Origin: an uncultured Erysipelotrichaceae bacterium | Lineage (GTDB): Bacteria > Bacillota_I > Bacilli_A > RFN20 > CAG-826 | Assembly: GCA_902777015.1 (NCBI GenBank) | Contig: CACYSA010000001.1 | Span: forward strand, 1 to 50,524 | Length of the DNA: 50,524 nucleotides | Reading direction: 5' to 3' | Shown here: positions 1-7,709 of the stretch, piece by piece | Numbering within the stretch: the stretch's first letter is position 1 | Layout of the letters: the number at the start of each line of letters is the position of its first letter | Program-made: the position numbers and the translations under genes | Notes under the pieces: generated by a model | What the model saw: only the letters and a program-made list of their open reading frames with translations | Told to the model about the DNA's origin: nothing | Databases searched by the model: none

Positions 1-25
1 GTGGATTAAAAATATAATTTTTTGG

Positions 26-54
26 TTGACTGATTTAACAGATTTCTATATATT
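26..54 (+). promoter_or_regulatory. Predicted rpsD promoter
   Basis: TTGACT at 26-31 and TATATT at 49-54 are separated by 17 bases, a good match to a housekeeping sigma-A promoter. Transcription would start near position 61, leaving an untranslated leader of about 160 bases before rpsD. Confidence 0.6.
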
Positions 55-60
55 ATTAAC

Positions 61-200
61 TGCATGTAATGCAGCATGTGAATACAATCCGACCGACGTT
101 TGATACGGCTGTGACGAAGTAACCAAAGCTCTAAGGTGAAACGATTAATCAAACATCCGGGATGAGGAATTCACACCTATTCATTATTTTGCAAAAGAAA
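61..200 (+). promoter_or_regulatory. Structured rpsD leader, probable S4 autoregulatory element
   Basis: The leader holds a short hairpin (62-65 with 69-72) and a long-range helix in which GTTTGAT at 98-104 pairs perfectly with ATCAAAC at 148-154. GGTG at 135-138 can also pair with CACC at 174-177, which crosses the previous helix and gives a pseudoknot-like layout. Firmicute rpsD is known to be repressed by its own product through a structured leader. The position, length and crossing pairing fit that, but I have not matched it to a covariance model. Confidence 0.5.
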
Positions 201-222
201 TAAAGGAAAGGAAGGATATATC

Positions 223-828
223 ATGAGATATACAGGTTCAGATTGGAAAAGATCCCGTCGTTTAGGTTTTTCCACATTAGAAACAAGTAAAGAATTAGCA
301 AAACGTCCTTATGGCCCAGGCCAACATGGTAACACCCGTCGTAAAAAGAATTCTGAATACGGCAAACAATTAATTGAAAAACAAAAATTAAGACAAATGT
401 ATGGTGTTAACGAAAGACAATTCAGACGTTTGTTCATGCTTGCTTTAGCAAGTAAAGAAGTTACTGGTGTTGCTTTCATGAAACTTCTCGAATCCCGTTT
501 AGATAACTTAGTTTATCGTATGGGCTTTGCCAGAACTAGAAGAGGCGCAAGACAACTCGTCAACCACGGCCACATCGAAGTTAACGGCAAGAAGTTAGAC
601 ATCCCATCAGCATTATTAAATGTTGGTGACGTTGTCAGCGTGAGAGAAAATAGTAAAGACCTTAAAGTGATTAAAGAATCCTTAGAAACCTTAGGCACAA
701 AAGTTGGCTGGGTTGAAGTGGATGCTGAAAAGTTATCTGGTAAATACGTTAGAGAAGTCGAACGTAAAGAATTACCACAAGATATCACCGAATCACAAAT
801 CGTTGAATACTACAATAGAAAACTCTAA
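223..828 (+). CDS. rpsD: 30S ribosomal protein S4
   Basis: This is S4, which binds 16S rRNA early in assembly of the small subunit. The 201-residue length is normal. The N-terminal region with the PYGPGQHG motif, the conserved helical core and the S4 RNA-binding domain (about residues 90-155, with [13 protein letters not shown] and NHGHIEVNG) are all visible. There is no cysteine, so it is the zinc-free form common in low-GC Gram-positives. A strong AAGGAAGG ribosome-binding site fixes the ATG. It is monocistronic, with its own promoter and leader and a hairpin terminator after the stop. S4 probably represses its own translation or transcription through the leader. Confidence 0.97.
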   Translation: MRYTGSDWKRSRRLGFSTLETSKELAKRPYGPGQHGNTRRKKNSEYGKQLIEKQKLRQMYGVNERQFRRLFMLALASKEVTGVAFMKLLESRLDNLVYRMGFARTRRGARQLVNHGHIEVNGKKLDIPSALLNVGDVVSVRENSKDLKVIKESLETLGTKVGWVEVDAEKLSGKYVREVERKELPQDITESQIVEYYNRKL

Positions 829-847
829 TATCAACAAAGAGCAAATT

Positions 848-877
848 AAAATCGTCCCAGAAATGGAACGATTTTTT
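848..877 (+). terminator. Rho-independent terminator after rpsD
   Basis: AAATCGTCC pairs with GGAACGATTT (one bulged A) and is followed by a run of seven T. The same hairpin may also stop transcripts arriving from the first Nif11-leader gene on the other strand, since that gene ends at 896. Confidence 0.75.
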
Positions 878-895
878 TCTTATATTTTTATGAGA

Positions 896-1171
896 TTATT
901 GTTGTATCCAAGTATAGCCACAGCCTTGACATTCATATTCTCTGCCATCTTTGACAATATCATTACAGCCACATTTTGGGCAATCCCAGAAGCTCATATG
1001 AGATAATATGCTAGATATAGACTTACAACCACCATTGACTGCGGTAAGTTGTTCATCTGTTAATTCAACGCCTTCGGCTTTAGCTAGCGCTAAAAGATCT
1101 TCACTATTCTTACACGCTCTAACCTTTTCAATTTGTTCTTTACTTAAACCTTTTAATAATTCTTTTTTCAT
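896..1171 (-). CDS. Nif11-type leader peptide with zinc-ribbon-like core (copy 1)
   Basis: This 91-residue protein has two parts. Residues 1-48 match the Nif11-like leader family of natural-product precursors: MKKELLKGL, the LLALAKAEGVELTDEQL core, and an AVNGG double-glycine end where such leaders are cut. The 43-residue remainder starts with Cys and contains CPKCGC and CQGCGYTW, a four-cysteine zinc-ribbon pattern instead of a typical lanthipeptide or cyclised core. The ATG at 1171 is chosen because GGAG lies seven bases upstream; an earlier in-frame start at 1216 lies across the promoter element. No maturation enzyme or peptidase-transporter is encoded nearby. Its own promoter carries tandem site A. 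The leader family call is strong; the fate of the peptide is unknown. Confidence 0.85.
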   Translation of the reverse strand: MKKELLKGLSKEQIEKVRACKNSEDLLALAKAEGVELTDEQLTAVNGGCKSISSILSHMSFWDCPKCGCNDIVKDGREYECQGCGYTWIQQ

Positions 1172-1194
1172 TATAGTTCTCCATTTATGGTTAT

Positions 1195-1227
1195 ATATTA
1201 ACAAACCGGTTGTCACAAAAGTGCCAC
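1195..1227 (-). promoter_or_regulatory. Tandem regulatory site A with -10 box
   Basis: On the minus strand GTGGCACTTTTGTGACA (1227-1211) is a direct repeat with an 11-bp period. TAATAT at 1200-1195 follows after 10 bases. The repeat occupies the -35 position, which suggests an activator-dependent promoter for the Nif11-leader gene. It is one of six such sites in the window. Confidence 0.65.
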
Positions 1228-1229
1228 TT

Positions 1230-1538
1230 TTAATAGCGGCTTATGACAACCTTATACTCGTGCCCACAGTCATGACAGATATATGCATCCCAAACCATTC
1301 TACCAATATCATGATGGCCAGTACATTCTGTATTAGTGTGATCACAATTTGGGCATCTCTTTGGATCATTGATATTGCCATCAGGAACACAAGCCCCACC
1401 ATTAACGGCTTCTAATTGCTCATCAGTAAGTTCTATGCCTTCTTCTTTAGCTAAGGCTAATAATTCATTATGGGTTTTACATTCCTTAATCTTGGCGAGT
1501 TGTTCTTTATTTAATCCTTTTAATAATTCTTCTTTCAT
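1230..1538 (-). CDS. Nif11-type leader peptide with zinc-ribbon-like core (copy 2)
   Basis: This 102-residue paralogue of the neighbouring gene starts MKEELLKGL, carries LLALAKEEGIELTDEQLEAV and ends the leader at NGG. The 54-residue core begins Ala-Cys and contains CPNC and CHDCGHEY, plus extra Cys and His residues between them (TECTGHHD), so it could bind one or two metal ions. AGGAGG lies nine bases before the ATG, a very strong ribosome-binding site. It has its own promoter with tandem site B. The leader is much better conserved among the copies than the core, as is usual for families in which a shared processing or export machine recognises the leader. Confidence 0.85.
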   Translation of the reverse strand: MKEELLKGLNKEQLAKIKECKTHNELLALAKEEGIELTDEQLEAVNGGACVPDGNINDPKRCPNCDHTNTECTGHHDIGRMVWDAYICHDCGHEYKVVISRY

Positions 1539-1571
1539 TATTAATGACCTCCTTTATATTGGCTCATCTAC

Positions 1572-1604
1572 AATATAACAAAATTACTGTCACAAAAGTG
1601 TCAC
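1572..1604 (-). promoter_or_regulatory. Tandem regulatory site B with -10 box
   Basis: GTGACACTTTTGTGACA (1604-1588, minus strand) is the most symmetrical of the six tandem sites; both half-sites read GTGACA. TATATT at 1577-1572 follows after exactly 10 bases. It serves the second Nif11-leader gene. Confidence 0.65.
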
Positions 1605-1606
1605 AT

Positions 1607-1632
1607 TAAAAAAGAGCGGGATGACCCGCTCT
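1607..1632 (-). terminator. Terminator of the small lipoprotein gene
   Basis: AGAGCGGG pairs perfectly with CCCGCTCT across an ATGA loop, and on the minus strand six T follow. It lies 16 bases beyond the lipoprotein stop, immediately before tandem site B, so the downstream Nif11-leader gene is a separate transcription unit. Confidence 0.85.
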
Positions 1633-1648
1633 ATAGATTGCTATTTTA

Positions 1649-2083
1649 TTAGGCAACGCCTGGGAATGCTACTGAGAAGGATGTTTCAGAACCGCAATAC
1701 GCGACGTTATTGTGTGAACCAATTCTTGGCTTTAAGTTTTTACCTAAATTAATTTCAATATAAGTATTCATCGCAGCGATGTTACCATGTTCGCCAGTGA
1801 CAAATGCTTCGGCATCTTTAACGTTCTTGAAATAGAACGCTAATAATAAGTCTTGATCATCATCTTTGCCTTTAGAAGCGAAGACACATTCAGTGAAGCT
1901 TAAGCTGTCATCATATTCAATACCTTTAACGCGTGCTTTAGTTTCTTCTTTGTCATAAAGAGAAACGTTGTAAGATTGAGCTTCTAAATTCTTTTTCGCA
2001 TCAGCGGCTTTCATTGTGTCAGCTTGGCAAGCTGTAAGAAGTAAGGAACCTGTTAATAAGGTTGTGAGCAGTAATTTTTTCAT
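1649..2083 (-). CDS. Small secreted lipoprotein of unknown function
   Basis: The 144-residue product starts with a lipoprotein signal peptide: MKK, a hydrophobic stretch, then LLTAC with the lipidated Cys at residue 19. The mature part of about 125 residues is acidic, with a predicted alternating alpha/beta character and two further cysteines (in TECVF and VAYCGS) that could form a disulphide. I do not recognise the family. GGGAG upstream supports the ATG. The gene has its own promoter with tandem site C and its own terminator, and sits among the Nif11-leader genes that share this regulatory site. That suggests it is made under the same conditions. Confidence 0.75.
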   Translation of the reverse strand: MKKLLLTTLLTGSLLLTACQADTMKAADAKKNLEAQSYNVSLYDKEETKARVKGIEYDDSLSFTECVFASKGKDDDQDLLLAFYFKNVKDAEAFVTGEHGNIAAMNTYIEINLGKNLKPRIGSHNNVAYCGSETSFSVAFPGVA

Positions 2084-2128
2084 AATTTATTATCTCCCTT
2101 TTTTATATGAAAACTATTTAACGAATAT

Positions 2129-2160
2129 ATCTTAACATATGCATGTCACAAATGTGCCAC
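2129..2160 (-). promoter_or_regulatory. Tandem regulatory site C with -10 box
   Basis: GTGGCACATTTGTGACA (2160-2144, minus strand) is followed after nine bases by TAAGAT at 2134-2129. It is the same architecture as the other tandem sites, here ahead of the small lipoprotein gene and just after the dehydrogenase stop codon. Confidence 0.6.
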
Positions 2161-2175
2161 AAATTATACTAATAA

Positions 2176-3210
2176 TTAGAAGCACTTAGCGTTTCTTTTC
2201 TTCGCACAGTGTTCTTGATTACCACACCTATAACAGACTTCAAAGTCACTATTGAGTTCGTTATTAAAGAACTTAAGCATATTGTCCACTGTTGTGGAGG
2301 CAATATTACTTAATGCTTCCTTTGTTAAGAATGCTTGATGGGAAGTAATTAAGACATTAGGCATCGCGATTAATTGTAATAAGGTAGAGTCATCCATAAT
2401 ATGGCCTGATTTATTTTCAAAAAAGAGACTACCTTCTTCTTCATAAACATCTAAGCAGACTGTACCAATCTTGCGATCTTTAATACCTTGTAACAAATCA
2501 GCGGAATTAATTAATCCCCCACGGGAAGTATTAATAATAGCGACGCCTTTTTTCATTAAAGCGATGGAATCTTTATTAATGAGATGTGTTGTTTCTGGAG
2601 TTAATGGGCAGTGTAAAGATATAACATCAGATTCTTTAAACAATGTTTCTAAAGAAACATAATTAATATCACTATCTTTCATTGGGAATAAATCATAAGC
2701 GATGACATTCATTCCAAAACCTTTACAGATGTTAATAAAGATTCTACCGATTTTACCTGTACCGATAACACCGACTGTTTTACCATGTAAGTCATTACCA
2801 GTTAAGCCTGATAAAGAGAAGTTATATTCTCTGACTCTATTAAACGCTTTATGGATACGACGGTTACTAGTGAGATATAACGCCATCGCATGTTCTGCGA
2901 CCGCATATGGTGAGTAAGCAGGGACACGGTAGACATGGATTTTACCATACGCTGCACTTAAATCAACGTTATTAAAACCAGCGCATCTTAAGAATATGGC
3001 TTTGACACCATTTTTATATAGTTCATCAATAACCTTCTCGTTTAGTTGATCGTTAACGAAAACACAGACACCATCAAAGCCTTTAATTAAGTTAGCATTA
3101 TCTTCGGTCAATTTGGATTCGAAGTATTTAACTTCAATGTTATTTTCTTTAATTAGATTATCAAATGACTCAATGTCATATTCTTTAGTGTCAAAAAACG
3201 CAATTCTCAT
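2176..3210 (-). CDS. D-2-hydroxyacid dehydrogenase (D-lactate dehydrogenase family)
   Basis: This NAD-dependent dehydrogenase of the D-isomer 2-hydroxyacid family reduces a 2-oxoacid such as pyruvate to the D-hydroxyacid. It begins MRIAFFDTKEYDIESF, as D-lactate dehydrogenases do. The Rossmann motif GVIGTGKIG lies near residue 150, followed by the conserved LHCPLTPET and INTSRGGL segments; the catalytic His is in TSHQAFLT. At 344 residues it is slightly long because of a C-terminal tail with four cysteines spaced CxxC-x5-C-x7-C, unusual for the family. The ATG at 3210 has GGGAG upstream; the earlier in-frame start has none. Substrate is not certain. Confidence 0.85.
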   Translation of the reverse strand: MRIAFFDTKEYDIESFDNLIKENNIEVKYFESKLTEDNANLIKGFDGVCVFVNDQLNEKVIDELYKNGVKAIFLRCAGFNNVDLSAAYGKIHVYRVPAYSPYAVAEHAMALYLTSNRRIHKAFNRVREYNFSLSGLTGNDLHGKTVGVIGTGKIGRIFINICKGFGMNVIAYDLFPMKDSDINYVSLETLFKESDVISLHCPLTPETTHLINKDSIALMKKGVAIINTSRGGLINSADLLQGIKDRKIGTVCLDVYEEEGSLFFENKSGHIMDDSTLLQLIAMPNVLITSHQAFLTKEALSNIASTTVDNMLKFFNNELNSDFEVCYRCGNQEHCAKKRNAKCF

Positions 3211-3219
3211 AATATTTTT

Positions 3220-3258
3220 CTCCCTCTTTATATAATAAAAGAGCACCAGGTTTTATTC
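3220..3258 (-). promoter_or_regulatory. Possible dehydrogenase promoter inside the preceding terminator
   Basis: On the minus strand TTGAAT and TATTAT are 17 bases apart and overlap the terminator hairpin of the upstream Nif11-leader gene. This would give the dehydrogenase its own start just after that terminator. It is weakly supported. Confidence 0.3.
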
Positions 3259-3271
3259 AACCATGGTGCTT
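3233..3271 (-). terminator. Terminator of Nif11-leader gene copy 3
   Basis: AGCACCA pairs with TGGTGCT, extended by CC/GG, with a loop of about 12 bases. CTTTTATT follows on the minus strand. It lies 15 bases after the stop codon. Confidence 0.7.
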
Positions 3272-3285
3272 TATCTTCACTACTT

Positions 3286-3567
3286 TTATCGAGCTTTTTT
3301 AATGATGACGTAACCACATGTTGGATTAGTGCATTCGTATCTAATGTTTTCATTACATTCATACGTGATACGTCTCATACGTTGATAACATATTGGGCAA
3401 TCCATCTGTGTGACAGTGCACATACCACCACTGACAGCTTCTAATTGTTCAGGTGATAATTCCACACCTTCATCTTTGGCTAATGCTAAAAGATCATCAA
3501 GATTATCACACGCTTTTGCTTTAGCAATTTGTTCCTTAGTTAAACCTTTCAGTAATTCTTCTCTCAT
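3286..3567 (-). CDS. Nif11-type leader peptide with zinc-ribbon-like core (copy 3)
   Basis: This is a 93-residue third member of the family: MREELLKGLTKEQ, LLALAKDEGVELSPEQLEAV, then SGG. The core begins Met-Cys and contains CPIC, a lone Cys, and CTNPTCGYVI. Compared with the other two copies, the distal knuckle is CxxxxCGY instead of CxxCG. The ATG at 3567 is ten bases after GGGAG; a TTG two codons earlier is a possible alternative. It is separated from copies 1 and 2 by two other genes but uses the same type of promoter (tandem site D) and has its own terminator. Confidence 0.83.
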   Translation of the reverse strand: MREELLKGLTKEQIAKAKACDNLDDLLALAKDEGVELSPEQLEAVSGGMCTVTQMDCPICYQRMRRITYECNENIRYECTNPTCGYVIIKKAR

Positions 3568-3593
3568 AGTCAAAGTTCTCCCTTGTCGAGATT

Positions 3594-3638
3594 AATTTAT
3601 CATAGCGAGTGTCACAGAAGTGCCACACAGAGTGCCAC
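3594..3638 (-). promoter_or_regulatory. Tandem regulatory site D, with a third half-site
   Basis: GTGGCACTTCTGTGACA (3626-3610, minus strand) is followed after 10 bases by TAAATT at 3599-3594. A further GTGGCAC lies upstream at 3638-3632, 12 bases from the next copy. Three half-sites in a row suggest cooperative binding of more than one regulator dimer. Confidence 0.62.
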
Positions 3639-3677
3639 ACAGAGATAAAATGAAATACATCACGAGAAACAAATAGA

Positions 3678-6600
3678 TTACCTATTTGATTCGATAATTT
3701 CTTTAGCGAGATTGTATAATTCTGAGGTGTCTTTTAAATTAACCAACATTTGTTTTGGTGATTCTTTTTCTACTACTTGAAAACGATACTTAAAGCAAAG
3801 ATTTCCATCTTCTAGCGAGAACCAAAATAACGAAACATTACTCTTCCCTTTTATTCTAAATTGCTTGATCCCATAAAAATTAATGCAAGAAATATGACTA
3901 TAATTAGATTCTACCCATCTAATAAAATCATTCACAATCTTGATCTGTTCTTGAGTTCCGGTACTAACAAGAGTTGTTTTTGTTGCCTTGTTCTTTCCGT
4001 AATGATTCTTAACTAAATCATCGATGATAGCCAAAATATCGTTAAGATTCTCTTGATTTAAAGCAACACTTGTTGGTGAATCGTTAAGGGTTATCGGTTT
4101 GTAGAAAAAAGTTTTTAAAGTCAAATCAACCCAGAACCAAGGCAACATTTTTCCTTTTTTAGTGTAAATTAACTTGTTTTTCTTCTCGTTAAAATCAATT
4201 AATGAGGCATAACTTAAACAATGACTTTTAACATCGTCAACTAGCAACAAAAAGTTATTATCAAGAAACTGATTCTTATCGATAGTTTTCTCTTGATTCT
4301 TTGATACCTTATAAAAATCTTTTATAAGTAGATCTATCGTGTTTAGTATTTTATCAATATTATCTTTATTGATATCAATGGAACAAAAGTCTTCTGTTCT
4401 GGTACTCCTAAAGGTGAATACCAAATGATCTAATAAGATAGTAAACCAAAACCAAGAGCGATCTTTTTTGACATAGGCAAATGCGTTTCTTTTGAAAGAA
4501 TACTTCTCAGTTATGAACTTGCTATAATCATTGCATTTTTGTCTTATTCGAATAACGTATTCGTTATTTTTCTGTTCTTCAACACGCTTTTCTCTTTCGG
4601 CATCAATTACTTTAGGTTCTTGTTTTGTTTCTTTAACTACAGTTCCTGCCTGTCTTAATTCTTTTGCTTTTTGGATAGCTTTATTCGCTTCTAAATGTTC
4701 AATTTTTTCACCATGATATTTCAAAGCATCCCTGTTTGTGAGGTCTTCTAGTTTATATTGTTTAACATTGTTACTACGAGGATATAGCCTTTCAAATTCT
4801 TGGACTGATATTGTGTGATTACAGCCTTTCCCATCTTTTGTGTAGTTCGTACATCCGAGGAAATGCTCGTTTACATTTGTTCTTTTTTTAACAATCATGT
4901 AGCCATTTATGCATTCACCACATTCACGAATTCTTAAGCGACCACCTTTAATATCATTTGTCATAAAACCACAAAGTTCGTGTTCGTTTGAACAAATATA
5001 TAGAGGTAATCCAATAGTTGTTTTTCCATAATATTTAATTGGGAATCCACAATCTGGACAATACAAAACGTCTTTCTTCTCTAGTTTCTCATTGAAAACA
5101 CCTTTGACCGTTATGTTTTGATAACCTTTGTCTCTTATTAATTCAGTAACGAATTCTGAAGGTCTTGTTTCAGGAGCTATGATATAAACTCTGTTGCTAG
5201 TTCTAGTCAAAGCAACATAGAAAAGTCTTCTTTCTTCCGCATATTCGATTGCCCTGTCTCTTTTAATCACCAAGTCCATGACAGGATCATCTTCTTTTTT
5301 AGATGGGAACCCATTTGTTCCATTAAGGCCATTAATGATAATAACATTATCATAGGTAAGACCTTTAGAACTATGTGCTGTCATAAAAGCCATTCTTAAA
5401 GTTGGGTATTTTTTAGATACAACTCTTCTGCTTTCTTCGTAATAATCAAATATGTTATATGGTTCTTTCTCTGTTTCTTTAACGCCAAACGATTCATCTT
5501 TTAGATTTCCAACAGCTAAATGCTCAGCATCAAATCCAAATCGCCCAATTAAAAGAATTGGTTCTTTACCTTTATCCCTGTTTAAGATAGATGGATCTTC
5601 TGACACTAGTTTATCCAAAATCGCCTCTAAAGTGTTTGCTCTTTGGAATCTAGAGTTTCTTAGATTTTGTTCTTCGATTTTTTTATCATCATCACAGTAT
5701 GAGAAAATAATTACTGGATCTTTTAAATTCTTTGGAGACTTCAAAGTTTTTGGCAATTGAGTTATATTGCGTTGAACAAATTCGCCAGCAATATTAATCA
5801 ATTCTTGAGCATTTCTATAAGTATTGTTTATGCGCAATTCAACACATCCAAGCTTTGGATCTAAAATGCATTTTTTAAATTCTGTAAAAAGTGTGATATC
5901 TGAGCCACTAAACGCATAGATTGATTGCCAGTCATCACCAACCGCCATAATTTTGGCATCAGCTATCTTTGATAATTCTTTTGTTAAATTGTATCTTTGA
6001 TGAGAAATGTCTTGGTATTCATCAACGATAATATACTTGTAAGGAATCTTTTCATTGTTTTCCTGCATATTTTTGATGATTTCAACAGAATCATTGATCA
6101 TATCCGAAAAATCAATCGCATAATTAATTTTCAATTCGTTTTGATAATAGTTATATGTCCCTTCGACTATGTCTAAGAACAGTTTGTCTCTTTCGTTATT
6201 AGTTTTTCTTCTGAGCATCTTGAAATGGCCAACGTTATATCCGTTTGTCTTAAAAGCTTCTATAAATGATGTAACCAATTTAATTAGTTTGCCAATGTAT
6301 TTGTTCTGTTCAGTAGAAATAATCTGTGTAAGAATCTCTTCTTCTTGTCTTTGTTGTAACTTAAAGCCATGTTTTATTAGTTCGTCTTTTAAATGCTCGA
6401 CAATATCTCTACCATCACTATAAGCACCAAAAGTTTTCAGTAAAGTGGTTCCATGTTCTTTATGTAATTGAATTTTGTCTTTGATTGCTTTTATATATCT
6501 ATCGATTTCTAATTGAGTCCTATTATTGTTTGTGCCCTTGTCTGAAATCATCCCAAAATGTTCTAAATATGCCTCTTTGCCATCTTGGAAGATATGAAAA

Positions 6601-7655
6601 TCAGGCAAATAAATCTTATTTGAACCATCAATATGGAATTTATATGGATCCTCGTACTTGTAATCAATGCCATTTATAAATAAGAAATTGGCTATTTGCA
6701 ATTCTTGATAGGAGGCAACCTTTTCGTTTTTAATGGTTCTTTGCGCTTTTTCTCTTTGAGCAGAAACTTGCTCCGCATACGCTTTTAAATCGCCACGCAT
6801 AGTGCTGAAATCATTTCTTGATACATAATCAAAAAACTCATCAAGCGGCATATTGAAATTAGGCGGCACATTCAGATAGCTAGCAAAGAAAAGTAATATC
6901 TTACTAGCCATATTTTTATCAGTTAATATTTTTGTTTTTAAGTATTCTCTGACACAACCACCAAGAAAGTTTTCTTCTTTGACTGTCTTTTTATCTTCAC
7001 TAGTATTTATTAAATCAAAACCAACTCTATGGAATGTGCTTATTTTGCAGTCTATGCCAAGCTTTTTATTAATTCTATCTTTTAATTCGTCAACAGCCTT
7101 ATTTGTAAAAGAGATTACCAAAATACTCTTTGGATCTACGTTTCTTTTATCGACCAAGTATTTAACTTTGGCTGCTACTGTTGTTGTTTTTCCAGCACCA
7201 GCACCAGCAATAACGAGAGTGTTATCTTCATCACTTAAAACAACATTAATTTGTTCGCTATCAAGCTTAATGTTTGGATCAAAAGAATCTAAGATATGTT
7301 CCAAATAGTCTTTGTTATCGGCGGCTTCTTTTTTTAGGAATGTATTATTATGTTGATTTCTAAAGTCAGAAGACTCAAAAAGAGAAACAAAATCATTAAC
7401 AACTTCTTCACTAACACCATGTTTATTGCAATATTCAGGAAACATATTTGCCTTTTTAACTGCAACAACCTGATTGTATAAATCAGCATATTTATCGATA
7501 ATATCTAAATACTCTTTTTGTGAGATAAAACCAAGACTTTCCATAGCCTTTTTTATCTCTTTAACAGAATTGGAGAAATGATTATTTTTGTTTATAGAAT
7601 CTATTTGTGGACTATCTTTTTGTTTTTTTCCAAAAAGTTTACTAAAAATACCCAT
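3678..7655 (-). CDS. UvrD/Rep-family DNA helicase with inserted nuclease-like domain and zinc fingers
   Basis: This 1325-residue superfamily 1A helicase shows all core motifs: Walker A GAGAGKTT (151-158), SFTNKAVDELK (182-192), DEYQD (545-549), QSIYAFSGSD (577-586), TYRN (612-615), TAHSSKGLTYDNV (759-771) and VALTRT (814-819). Between motifs Ia and II, residues 315-370 carry LPDF and YLEHFG, a PD-(D/E)xK-like nuclease signature. After the helicase, residues 866-945 hold eight cysteines in topoisomerase-type zinc-finger pairs. The C-terminus (about 1040-1325) has three copies of an unknown 75-residue domain built around WFWF. The ATG at 7655 is preferred because a TGCTATACT extended -10 box lies just upstream. 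It follows the zinc-ribbon nuclease by 54 bases on the same strand. A role in DNA defence or repair is inferred. Confidence 0.85.
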   Translation of the reverse strand: MGIFSKLFGKKQKDSPQIDSINKNNHFSNSVKEIKKAMESLGFISQKEYLDIIDKYADLYNQVVAVKKANMFPEYCNKHGVSEEVVNDFVSLFESSDFRNQHNNTFLKKEAADNKDYLEHILDSFDPNIKLDSEQINVVLSDEDNTLVIAGAGAGKTTTVAAKVKYLVDKRNVDPKSILVISFTNKAVDELKDRINKKLGIDCKISTFHRVGFDLINTSEDKKTVKEENFLGGCVREYLKTKILTDKNMASKILLFFASYLNVPPNFNMPLDEFFDYVSRNDFSTMRGDLKAYAEQVSAQREKAQRTIKNEKVASYQELQIANFLFINGIDYKYEDPYKFHIDGSNKIYLPDFHIFQDGKEAYLEHFGMISDKGTNNNRTQLEIDRYIKAIKDKIQLHKEHGTTLLKTFGAYSDGRDIVEHLKDELIKHGFKLQQRQEEEILTQIISTEQNKYIGKLIKLVTSFIEAFKTNGYNVGHFKMLRRKTNNERDKLFLDIVEGTYNYYQNELKINYAIDFSDMINDSVEIIKNMQENNEKIPYKYIIVDEYQDISHQRYNLTKELSKIADAKIMAVGDDWQSIYAFSGSDITLFTEFKKCILDPKLGCVELRINNTYRNAQELINIAGEFVQRNITQLPKTLKSPKNLKDPVIIFSYCDDDKKIEEQNLRNSRFQRANTLEAILDKLVSEDPSILNRDKGKEPILLIGRFGFDAEHLAVGNLKDESFGVKETEKEPYNIFDYYEESRRVVSKKYPTLRMAFMTAHSSKGLTYDNVIIINGLNGTNGFPSKKEDDPVMDLVIKRDRAIEYAEERRLFYVALTRTSNRVYIIAPETRPSEFVTELIRDKGYQNITVKGVFNEKLEKKDVLYCPDCGFPIKYYGKTTIGLPLYICSNEHELCGFMTNDIKGGRLRIRECGECINGYMIVKKRTNVNEHFLGCTNYTKDGKGCNHTISVQEFERLYPRSNNVKQYKLEDLTNRDALKYHGEKIEHLEANKAIQKAKELRQAGTVVKETKQEPKVIDAEREKRVEEQKNNEYVIRIRQKCNDYSKFITEKYSFKRNAFAYVKKDRSWFWFTILLDHLVFTFRSTRTEDFCSIDINKDNIDKILNTIDLLIKDFYKVSKNQEKTIDKNQFLDNNFLLLVDDVKSHCLSYASLIDFNEKKNKLIYTKKGKMLPWFWVDLTLKTFFYKPITLNDSPTSVALNQENLNDILAIIDDLVKNHYGKNKATKTTLVSTGTQEQIKIVNDFIRWVESNYSHISCINFYGIKQFRIKGKSNVSLFWFSLEDGNLCFKYRFQVVEKESPKQMLVNLKDTSELYNLAKEIIESNR

Positions 7656-7675
7656 ATCCTTAAAAATCCTAATAA

Positions 7676-7684
7676 AGTATAGCA
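7676..7684 (-). promoter_or_regulatory. Extended -10 promoter of the helicase gene
   Basis: TGCTATACT on the minus strand is a TGn-extended -10 box about 20 bases before the helicase ATG. The preceding TGTGCTA matches the -10 region of the neighbouring nuclease gene (TGTGCTACAAT), suggesting coordinated expression. No clear -35 box is visible. Confidence 0.4.
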
Positions 7685-7709
7685 CAAGCAAATAGTTTAA
7701 AACTATTGT

